Assembly: GCA_003445095.1 (NCBI GenBank)
Contig: DLVS01000581.1
Span: 1-5,438, forward strand
Direction: 5' to 3'
Length of the DNA: 5,438 nucleotides
Source: Verrucomicrobiales bacterium
GTDB taxonomy: Bacteria; Verrucomicrobiota; Verrucomicrobiia; Limisphaerales; UBA9464
The notes under the pieces were generated by a model that saw only the letters and a list, made by a program, of their open reading frames with translations, did no database searches and was not told where the DNA came from. Within the stretch, counting starts at the first letter, position 1. Every line of letters starts with the position of its first letter. The position numbers and the translations under genes are program-made. Shown here one piece after another: positions 1 through 5,438 of the stretch.

Positions 1-2099
1 CCGGATTTGGCTTTCGCGAAGAGGGATCTGGGGCGGCGCTCATTCCCGCTCGACCAAGGCCGGAATACGTTCCGGTCCTTTTCATCGAGCCTCCCGAACG
101 CAACGCGCTCGCTCTCGGCTTCGACCTTGAGTCGGACCCACTCCGTCGCGGTTGTCTCGAGCAAGCGCGAACCTCAGGCCAAACGGTGGCGACGGTGCCC
201 GTTCGTCTGGCTCAAGGGCCGACGAATGAGCAAGGAGTCCTGGTGTTACGTCCGGTGTACCGCGGGGCCGCTGCTTCCAATGATTTAGCGTCCCGCGAAC
301 TGGCGGGCTTTGCCGTCGCCGTATTTCGAGTGGCGGACCTTGTCGGTGGCGCGTTCCGCCGTCTGGAGGCGGGCGGAATCCGTGCGGCCTTGTTCGACGA
401 CTCGCCGACGGGGGCGCGAATGCACGGCGATGCCACCGTCCGTGATGGCGCCGACGCCTTGCGCACGACTTTGGAATTTGCCGGCCGGCGTTGGTCTCTC
501 GTCTTTCATCCGGGACCCGCGTTCGCGGCGACGCAAGCGCGCATGCGCTCGAACTGGGCGTTGTTCGGCGGGCTGGCTTGTTCCGCGCTTGTGACCTCTT
601 TCCTCGTCGGAATTTGGCGTCGCACCGAGCAGATCGCGGCCGCCAATCGCGCTCTGCAACTCGAGGTCAAGGAACGTCAACAAGCGGAGGCGGCGGCCGC
701 GGCGGCCAATCAAGCCAAGTCTGATTTTCTGGCGAACATGAGCCATGAGATCCGCACGCCCCTGAATGCCATTCTCGGATATTCTCAGCTCATGCGGCGC
801 GATCGTTCACTATCTCCAGAACAGCACGACGCGGTCATGGGCATCAGTACCGGTGGCGAGCATCTGCTCGGACTGATTAACGAAATTCTCGATCTATCAA
901 AAATTGAGGCGGGTCGCATGGAGTTGAATCCCGTCGAATTCGACTTGGCCGCGCTCATTCGAAATCTCGCGGCCACTTTCCGTCCGTTGTGCGCCCAAAA
1001 GCGAATTGGCTTTCGGATTGAGCCGGTGCCGACGGGACAACGCCTCGTTCGCGGCGACGAAGGGAAGTTGCGCCAGGTCTTGATCAATCTGCTAGGCAAC
1101 GCGGTGAAGTTCACTCGTCGCGGGGAGGTGTATCTCCAGTTCAGGCTCGAGTCGGTAGATTCTTGGCGGTTCGAAGTGATCGATACCGGATTGGGAATTC
1201 CCGAAGCCGAGCAAGAGGATATTTTTGAGCCCTTTCACCAAGGCCGGGGCGCGAGAGATCACGGCGGCACGGGGCTTGGGCTCGCTATCGCTCGGCGACA
1301 GGTCGAGCTCCTCGGAGGACGGCTGGAACTTCAGTCGGCCTTGGGCATCGGGTCTCGTTTCCAGTTCTCGATTCCGTTGCCGCCCAGTGGAGATCACGCG
1401 GCGATCGAAGAGCCGGAAATTAGTCGATTGGCGCCGGGATGTCGCATCTACGCGCTTGTGGTAGATGACCGGAAAGAGAATCGCGACGTGTTGGGAGGAC
1501 TCTTGGAGGCGATCGGCTGCAACGTTCGATTGGCCATCGATGGGGAAGACGCAATTCGGGCTGTTCGCGGGGAGCGTCCGGATATTATTTTCCTCGATCT
1601 CCTCCTTCCCGGTATAAGTGGAGTGGAGACGGCGCGGCAACTGAGAATGGAGAACCCAGCGGTCCCCGTGGTCGCCCACACCGCCGCGGCTCTCCCGATC
1701 CACGAGAAAGAGGCGAGGGAGGCGGGCTGTTGCGACTTCCTCACCAAACCATTTCGGAGCCAACGACTGTTCGAATGCCTGGCGCGTTATACGGGCGCCA
1801 CGTTTGAACGTACCCAACTTGACGTGGAGGACGCGGAGGAAACGAACGCGCCACCTTCACGCGTGATCCTGCCCGACGATCTATTGGCACGGCTGACGGT
1901 CGCGGCCGAACTTCACAGCACCACAGCGCTCAAATCGGGGCTCCAAGAGCTGCGTGAACTAGGGCCCGAAGGGCGAACTCTGGCCGAGGCGATCCGCCAT
2001 CTCATGCGCAGTTATGATATGGATGGAATTCTCCGAATCCTCAACGAGAGAGCGATGGTGGGAGCGCCCGCCAACCTCCAGTCCGAATCGCGTCGGTGA
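1..2099 (+). CDS. CHASE-domain hybrid sensor histidine kinase, 5'-truncated by the window edge
   Basis: Membrane sensor kinase that should autophosphorylate on a histidine and pass the phosphate to receiver domains. The reading frame is open from base 3 with no start, giving 698 visible residues. Residues 1 to about 170 match the end of a CHASE ligand-binding domain ([20 protein letters not shown] near residues 22-41, then a G-F-D/S-D-P-L-R-R block and VLRPVY). Next come one membrane segment (about 183-205), an Ala/Gln-rich coiled linker, HisKA with the H-box NMSHEIRTP (His248, codon 744-746), and HATPase_c with N-box (about 352-371), G1 DTGLG (394-398), F-box FEPF (408-411) and G2 GTGLGLA (422-428). 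A receiver follows, with acidic pair Asp488/489, phospho-acceptor Asp532 (codon 1596-1598), Thr560 and Lys582. A helical tail of about 75 residues ends the protein, with no HPt H-x-L-K-G motif. A GTG at 186 would cut the CHASE domain and is not the start. All catalytic motifs look intact. The ligand is unknown. Confidence 0.95.
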   Translation, partial: GFGFREEGSGAALIPARPRPEYVPVLFIEPPERNALALGFDLESDPLRRGCLEQARTSGQTVATVPVRLAQGPTNEQGVLVLRPVYRGAAASNDLASRELAGFAVAVFRVADLVGGAFRRLEAGGIRAALFDDSPTGARMHGDATVRDGADALRTTLEFAGRRWSLVFHPGPAFAATQARMRSNWALFGGLACSALVTSFLVGIWRRTEQIAAANRALQLEVKERQQAEAAAAAANQAKSDFLANMSHEIRTPLNAILGYSQLMRRDRSLSPEQHDAVMGISTGGEHLLGLINEILDLSKIEAGRMELNPVEFDLAALIRNLAATFRPLCAQKRIGFRIEPVPTGQRLVRGDEGKLRQVLINLLGNAVKFTRRGEVYLQFRLESVDSWRFEVIDTGLGIPEAEQEDIFEPFHQGRGARDHGGTGLGLAIARRQVELLGGRLELQSALGIGSRFQFSIPLPPSGDHAAIEEPEISRLAPGCRIYALVVDDRKENRDVLGGLLEAIGCNVRLAIDGEDAIRAVRGERPDIIFLDLLLPGISGVETARQLRMENPAVPVVAHTAAALPIHEKEAREAGCCDFLTKPFRSQRLFECLARYTGATFERTQLDVEDAEETNAPPSRVILPDDLLARLTVAAELHSTTALKSGLQELRELGPEGRTLAEAIRHLMRSYDMDGILRILNERAMVGAPANLQSESRR

Positions 2100-3610
2100 G
2101 TCCTTCGTGCTCAGCGAAAATCTTGGTGGTCGATGACGCGCCTCAGAATCTGGCGCTGCTGACCGCGGCGTTGGAACCCCAGGGATACGAGGTCCTGGCG
2201 GCCTCCGGCGGAAAAGCGGCGTTGAAGGTGGCGGAACGCGCGGCGCCGGATCTCATCCTCCTCGACATTTTATTACCCGACCTGAACGGACTAGAGGTTT
2301 GTCGCCGGCTGAAGCAGACCGCGACGACGCGTGAGATTCCCGTGATCTTTCTCACCGCGCGGACTGAAGTTGCCAGTGTCGTGGAAGGGTTCAGCGCGGG
2401 TGGGGTGGACTATGTGGTGAAGCCGTTTCAAACGGAAGAAGTGATCAGCCGGGTGGCCACGCATATGCGGCTCAATCGGCTGGCGCGCGAGCTCCGGGAA
2501 AAGAACCAGGCCTTGGAGGTACGGACTGCCGAACTCACGCAAGAGATCCGGCGGCGGCATGAAGCCGAACAGGCCCGGGAGCGAGCGGATGAACAACTGG
2601 CGGTACTGTCAGGATTGGAAGCGGAGCGTTGGAACCTGGCGGGCCTGATCGGCGGCAGTCGGCATATCCGCCGAGTCATCGAAGAGATCCGGCGCTTGCA
2701 GGCGTTCGATCGGACGAGCGTGCTGATTACGGGTGAAAGCGGAACGGGCAAGGAATTGGTGGCGCGAGCGATTCACTTCGACAGCCGGCGTTCCCAGGGA
2801 CCGTTCATTCCCGTCAACTGCGTCGCGATTCCAGGCGAACTCGCCGAGTCGCTGCTGTTTGGGCACGTGAAGGGGGCTTTCACGGGAGCGGTGTCTGATC
2901 GCAAGGGCTATTTCGAATTGGCGGACGGCGGCACGCTCTTCCTCGATGAAATCGGCGACATGCCGGCGTCGCTGCAGGTGAAGTTGTTGCGAGTGTTGGA
3001 GGACGGTTGCGTGACCCCAGTCGGCTCGACTCAATCACGCAAGGTGGACGTTCGCATCGTGGCAGCCACGAACGCGGATCTCGATGCACGCATTGGCGCA
3101 GGAACGTTCCGCCAAGATTTGTTCTTCCGTCTCGCGCGCTATCGAGTCAACACGCCGACATTGCGGGAACGACCGGAAGACATCCCGGTGTTGGCGCTCC
3201 ATTTCCTTCGGCTCTTCGCCGCCGAGATGGGGTTGCGGCCGCCGCCGTTGACACCGCCCGCCCAGGACGCTCTCCAGCACTACGACTTCCCGGGCAACGT
3301 CCGCGAACTGAAAAACATTATCGAGCGCGCCTTGATTGAAAGCGGGGGCGACGCCATTCGGCCCGAGCACTTGGGACTTCCTGTTGTCCGCGAAAGGCCG
3401 GCTACAGCGACTCGCGCGACGCGTCAGGCCGCAGCGGAATCATTGCCGCTGAATTTAGCCGCCGCCGAAGATTTGCTGATCCAACGAGCTTTGCAGGAAA
3501 CGGGCGGCAACATCGCTGACGCCGCGCGGCTGCTCGGTGTGCACCGAACGCGCATCTACCGAAAACTGGCCCAGGAAGAAATCGATCCCGCTCCGGCGTC
3601 GAAAGTTTGA
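2096..3610 (+). CDS. NtrC-family sigma-54-dependent response regulator (REC - coiled coil - AAA+ - Fis HTH)
   Basis: Cytoplasmic transcription activator of 504 residues, expected to remodel sigma-54 RNA polymerase using ATP when phosphorylated. Receiver, residues 8-125: Asp13/14, acceptor Asp57 in LILLDILLP, Thr87, Lys109. It reads more like PleD or hybrid-kinase receivers ([14 protein letters not shown]) than classical NtrC. Residues about 126-172 form a charged coiled coil. The AAA+ domain, about 183-425, has Walker A GESGTGKE (213-220), the sigma-54-contacting GAFTGA loop (260-265), Walker [12 protein letters not shown] (278-288), the FRQDLFFRL region (338-346, arginine-finger area) and sensor II GNVREL (400-405). 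A Fis-type helix-turn-helix ends it ([20 protein letters not shown], 472-491). The start is GTG at 2096, sharing GTGA with the kinase stop. No Shine-Dalgarno is seen, so translation is probably coupled to the kinase. The overlap makes it the likely cognate partner, and a sigma-54 promoter lies 147 bp beyond its stop. Confidence 0.97.
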   Translation: MSPSCSAKILVVDDAPQNLALLTAALEPQGYEVLAASGGKAALKVAERAAPDLILLDILLPDLNGLEVCRRLKQTATTREIPVIFLTARTEVASVVEGFSAGGVDYVVKPFQTEEVISRVATHMRLNRLARELREKNQALEVRTAELTQEIRRRHEAEQARERADEQLAVLSGLEAERWNLAGLIGGSRHIRRVIEEIRRLQAFDRTSVLITGESGTGKELVARAIHFDSRRSQGPFIPVNCVAIPGELAESLLFGHVKGAFTGAVSDRKGYFELADGGTLFLDEIGDMPASLQVKLLRVLEDGCVTPVGSTQSRKVDVRIVAATNADLDARIGAGTFRQDLFFRLARYRVNTPTLRERPEDIPVLALHFLRLFAAEMGLRPPPLTPPAQDALQHYDFPGNVRELKNIIERALIESGGDAIRPEHLGLPVVRERPATATRATRQAAAESLPLNLAAAEDLLIQRALQETGGNIADAARLLGVHRTRIYRKLAQEEIDPAPASKV

Positions 3611-3619
3611 GACGGAATA

Positions 3620-3645
3620 CCGAGTTGAGCCTCACGCTAACCCGG
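3620..3645 (+). terminator. Weak imperfect hairpin just after the regulator gene (possible terminator)
   Basis: Nine base pairs can form: CCG 3620-3622 with CGG 3643-3645, GTT 3624-3626 with AAC 3639-3641, and AGC 3628-3630 with GCT 3636-3638. There is one A-C mismatch, one bulged G and a 5-base loop. It starts 10 bases after the regulator stop. The following bases are only moderately T-rich (AAGTGTTTC twice) and lack a real T-tract, so intrinsic termination would be weak at best. It may be chance structure. Confidence 0.25.
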
Positions 3646-3663
3646 AAGTGTTTCAAGTGTTTC
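3646..3663. repeat. Perfect 9-bp tandem direct repeat in the intergenic region
   Basis: AAGTGTTTC occurs twice without a gap (3646-3654 and 3655-3663), and the next base A extends the match. It sits roughly 120-137 bp upstream of the start site predicted from the sigma-54 promoter. Enhancer sites for NtrC-class activators are usually in this range. Whether the regulator binds it is inference. Confidence 0.55.
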
Positions 3664-3687
3664 ACCGGCGACAGATGGAACAACACT
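3657..3687. promoter_or_regulatory. Possible upstream activator site (interrupted inverted repeat)
   Basis: AGTGTT at 3657-3662 is the reverse complement of AACACT at 3682-3687, separated by 19 bases. The dyad centre is about 111 bp upstream of the predicted +1, a normal place for an NtrC-type enhancer. The left arm belongs to the tandem repeat. Six-base arms could arise by chance, so this is only a candidate site for the regulator encoded immediately upstream. Confidence 0.3.
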
Positions 3688-3756
3688 CCGCAACCAAGGA
3701 AACCACCGGCGCATCAAAAATGGCCTAAAATGCAACAATCCAGGGCGTTTCGGAAC

Positions 3757-3772
3757 TGGCACGACGGTCGCT
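3757..3772 (+). promoter_or_regulatory. Sigma-54 (-24/-12) promoter for the β-barrel gene
   Basis: The sequence is TGGCACGacggTCGCT against the consensus TGGCACG-N4-TTGCA. The whole -24 box matches, and the -12 box has the essential GC. The GG (3758-3759) and GC (3770-3771) are exactly 12 bases apart, one helical turn. Mismatches are C for the second T of the -12 box and T for the last A, which is commonly A or T. Transcription would start near 3783, giving a leader of about 46 bases before the ATG at 3829. The gene directly upstream encodes a sigma-54 activator, which strongly supports the call. No experimental start is known. Confidence 0.8.
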
Positions 3773-3782
3773 TGTCGTGAGT

Positions 3783-3801
3783 TGCGAGCAAAATACTCGC
3801 A
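3783..3801 (+). promoter_or_regulatory. Perfect 6-bp stem-loop at the predicted transcript 5' end
   Basis: TGCGAG (3783-3788) pairs perfectly with CTCGCA (3796-3801) around a 7-base A-rich loop. It begins at the +1 predicted from the sigma-54 promoter. It could be a 5'-terminal mRNA-stabilising hairpin, or as DNA a 19-bp palindromic operator at the start site. No T-run follows, so it is not a terminator. The structure is visible in the sequence; its role is inferred. Confidence 0.45.
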
Positions 3802-3828
3802 GTCCCCACCTAAGAAACTTCTCCGAAC

Positions 3829-4839
3829 ATGATGGCCACTTCGAAGACTTCACCTGGTTCCTCTACCCTCACGTTTCTGGCCCGACGCGGCGGCGCTTTG
3901 GCTGCGGCGACGCTCGCGTCGGGCCTCGGTATGTTTTGTGGAACTCACCTGCAGGCCCAACAGCCCAATGAGGGCGAAGTCCCAACCGAACCGGTGTTAC
4001 CTTCCCGGGTGAACTTGTTGCTCAACTTCGAGTTTGCCGATGCTTACCTCACCCCGCGCGGAATGATCGTGCAGGACGACGGGCTTACTTTTCAGCCACT
4101 CGTTCTGGGGCTCGTCAACGTGTATAAGTCCAAGTCCTGGCTGAACGACGTGACGTTGGTGGGTGGAGTGTGGAATGACTTCGCCAGCGAGCCGGTTTCC
4201 AAGCAACCGCCGTTCGGCAGCGAACCGAAAACGCATTGGGTGGAAATCGACCCCATTGCCGGTGTCTCGTTTACCTTCCTCAATCAGCTCAAGCTCGATG
4301 TGACCTATACTGCCTTTAACATGCAGATTCTGAATATCGGCACGTCGCAGCACCTCGAAACAAAGCTCGGACTAGATGACAGCCCATGGTTAAAGCAGTT
4401 CGCCTTGCATCCCTATTTCCTCTTCTGGAAAGAACTGACGGGAAAAGCGACCGCGGCAGATGTGCCTTACAACGTATTTCTTGGCGAACCCGGTCCTGGC
4501 TCTAGCTATTACTTCGAGTTCGGCGTCACGCCGGGATACACCTTCGACAAGTGGGGACTCCGAATCGAGGCACCGTTCCGGCTGATGCTGCCCAACAGCG
4601 ACTTCTACGGTGAATACTACGCGCCCAGTTCGACGCTCGGTCTGTACGAGATCGGCCTGAAGGCCACGATCCCGCTCAAGTTTATCGCCAAGGGTTACGG
4701 CAACTGGAATTTCCACGCGGGCTTCCGCTACCAAAACTTCGTCGATGAAAACTTGCAGGGGATGCAGCAATTCAACGCCCCAGGGCATGCTGTTTCCAAT
4801 ATCACCCAAGCCTACGGCGGAATTGGAATCTTCTTCTGA
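3829..4839 (+). CDS. Probable outer-membrane β-barrel protein (porin-like), family not identified
   Basis: A secreted protein of 336 residues. The N-terminus has a charged part ending in Arg19-Arg20, a hydrophobic Ala/Gly/Leu core (about 21-36) and a likely signal-peptidase I cut after Ala43 (HLQA|QQ). The mature part, about 290 residues, lacks hydrophobic helices. It shows alternating aromatic/aliphatic strands such as VNLLLNFEFADAYL (61-74), VEIDPIAGVSFTF (138-150), LKLDVTYTAF, SYYFEFGVTPGYTF (226-239) and WNFHAGFRYQNF, and ends AYGGIGIFF. The C-terminal Phe after alternating residues is the usual outer-membrane assembly signal. About a dozen strands seem possible. Two ATGs are adjacent (3829 and 3832), so either may start translation; only a weak AAGAA lies upstream. 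It sits behind a sigma-54 promoter and 27 bp before an amidase-family gene, suggesting substrate uptake (inference). I do not recognise a precise family. Confidence 0.82.
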   Translation: MMATSKTSPGSSTLTFLARRGGALAAATLASGLGMFCGTHLQAQQPNEGEVPTEPVLPSRVNLLLNFEFADAYLTPRGMIVQDDGLTFQPLVLGLVNVYKSKSWLNDVTLVGGVWNDFASEPVSKQPPFGSEPKTHWVEIDPIAGVSFTFLNQLKLDVTYTAFNMQILNIGTSQHLETKLGLDDSPWLKQFALHPYFLFWKELTGKATAADVPYNVFLGEPGPGSSYYFEFGVTPGYTFDKWGLRIEAPFRLMLPNSDFYGEYYAPSSTLGLYEIGLKATIPLKFIAKGYGNWNFHAGFRYQNFVDENLQGMQQFNAPGHAVSNITQAYGGIGIFF

Positions 4840-4866
4840 ATTTGAGTCCGACCGTTTCCTTCTTCC

Positions 4867-5438
4867 ATGAGCCTCAACCCGCTTCAGACCATCGAGGCTG
4901 AGCCGTATCCGTTTGAACTCGATCGGCGGCGCTGCGCGCTCCTGATCATCGATATGCAGCGGGACTTCCTCGAGCCGGGCGGATTCGGCGAAATGTTGGG
5001 TAACGATGTTTCACAGTTGCGGCGAACGATCGAACCTAACCAACGATTGCTCGCTGCCTGGCGTAAAGCCGGGCTGCCCGTGATCCACACCCGTGAAGGC
5101 CACCGACCCGATCTGACCGATTTGCCGCCAACGAAACGAATCCGGGGCCGGAGCAAGACGTGCATTGGTGATGTGGGACCCATGGGAAGAATCTTAATCC
5201 GTGGAGAAGCGGGACATGATATCATTCCAGAGCTGTATCCCCTCCCTGCGGAGCCGGTGATCGACAAGCCTGGCAAAGGCGCGTTTCACGCCACCGACTT
5301 GCAATCGATTATGCAGCACCAGGGACTGACCCAGTTGGTTGTCACGGGTGTGACGACCGAAGTGTGTGTTAACACTACAGTCCGTGAGGCCAATGACCGA
5401 GGTTACGACTGCCTCGTTCCGGAAGACTGTGTCGGCTC
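4867..5438 (+). CDS. Isochorismatase-family cysteine hydrolase, biuret/ureide amidohydrolase-like, 3'-truncated
   Basis: The frame is open from ATG 4867 to the window end, giving 190 complete codons, probably some 80-85% of the protein. The isochorismatase-fold triad is visible: Asp29 in LLIIDMQRDF, Lys134 in VIDKPGKGAFHATDL, and nucleophile Cys167 in VTGVTTEVCVNTT. The GVTT just before the cysteine region is the usual cis-peptide and oxyanion-loop area. The N-terminal PYPFELD, THxREGHRPDLTDLP-like block (74-86) and REANDRGYDCL (173-183) resemble biuret hydrolase and related amidases that release ammonia from amides or ureides. Exact substrate cannot be set from sequence alone; ureidoacrylate or N-carbamoyl amidase remain possible. 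An in-frame TGA at 4843 forces the start to 4867 or later. No Shine-Dalgarno is seen. With only 27 bp after the barrel stop and no terminator between, it is probably in the same operon. Confidence 0.88.
   Translation, partial: MSLNPLQTIEAEPYPFELDRRRCALLIIDMQRDFLEPGGFGEMLGNDVSQLRRTIEPNQRLLAAWRKAGLPVIHTREGHRPDLTDLPPTKRIRGRSKTCIGDVGPMGRILIRGEAGHDIIPELYPLPAEPVIDKPGKGAFHATDLQSIMQHQGLTQLVVTGVTTEVCVNTTVREANDRGYDCLVPEDCVG

Noticed and set aside
1092..1817. A 241-codon open frame on the minus strand.
   Set aside because: It is antisense to the conserved HATPase and receiver domains, has no recognisable domain and reflects the GC-rich codon pattern of the kinase.
1885..1890. A second TGGCAC, resembling a -24 sigma-54 box.
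   Set aside because: It lies inside the kinase coding region, and the -12 GC is absent at the required spacing.
1914..1932. His and Lys in [10 protein letters not shown] of the kinase tail, looking like an HPt motif.
   Set aside because: Spacing is H-x5-K rather than H-x-L-K-G, and the surrounding helices do not read as an HPt.
3537..3728. A 63-codon open frame running from the regulator's end into the intergenic region.
   Set aside because: It overlaps the helix-turn-helix region in another frame, has no start signal, and its product shows no protein-like pattern.
3928..3939. GMFC in the barrel signal peptide as a lipoprotein cleavage box.
   Set aside because: Position -1 is Phe and -3 is Gly, which do not fit a lipobox; a signal-peptidase I site after Ala43 fits better.
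1..5438. CRISPR arrays, insertion sequences, tRNA or rRNA genes and attachment sites.
   Set aside because: No spaced repeat array, transposase, terminal inverted repeats or RNA gene pattern was seen on either strand.

Overview
The window is a GC-rich bacterial fragment with all genes on the + strand. It holds a two-component regulatory pair followed by a secreted β-barrel gene and an amidase-family gene. The barrel (signal peptide, aromatic-rich strands, terminal Phe) implies a Gram-negative cell envelope. The gene styles (CHASE-type hybrid kinase, sigma-54 regulator with a PleD-like receiver, no clear Shine-Dalgarno sites) would suit Verrucomicrobiota or a relative. That taxonomic guess is weak and rests on no marker gene.

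Layout. Positions 1-2099 are the 3' part of a membrane hybrid histidine kinase: CHASE sensor remnant, membrane segment, HisKA, HATPase, receiver and a short helical tail. Its start lies upstream of the window. Positions 2096-3610 encode an NtrC-class response regulator (receiver, coiled coil, sigma-54 AAA+ domain, Fis-type helix-turn-helix). It overlaps the kinase gene by four bases (GTGA). Positions 3611-3828 are a 218-bp intergenic region with a convincing -24/-12 (sigma-54) promoter at 3757-3772, a 9-bp tandem repeat and possible dyad about 100 bp upstream of the predicted start site, and a perfect 6-bp stem-loop beginning at the predicted +1. Positions 3829-4839 encode a probable outer-membrane β-barrel. 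After 27 bp, an isochorismatase-fold cysteine hydrolase begins at 4867 and runs off the right edge. Its sequence style is closest to biuret/ureide-type amidohydrolases.

How it may work together (inference). The kinase would sense a small molecule through its periplasmic CHASE domain. The co-transcribed regulator would then activate sigma-54 RNA polymerase at the adjacent promoter, turning on an outer-membrane channel and an amide hydrolase. This looks like a dedicated sense-import-hydrolyse module for an amide or ureide nitrogen compound. The individual families are all known. What deserves attention is the tight regulator-promoter-target arrangement and the absence of a recognisable HPt domain in the relay.
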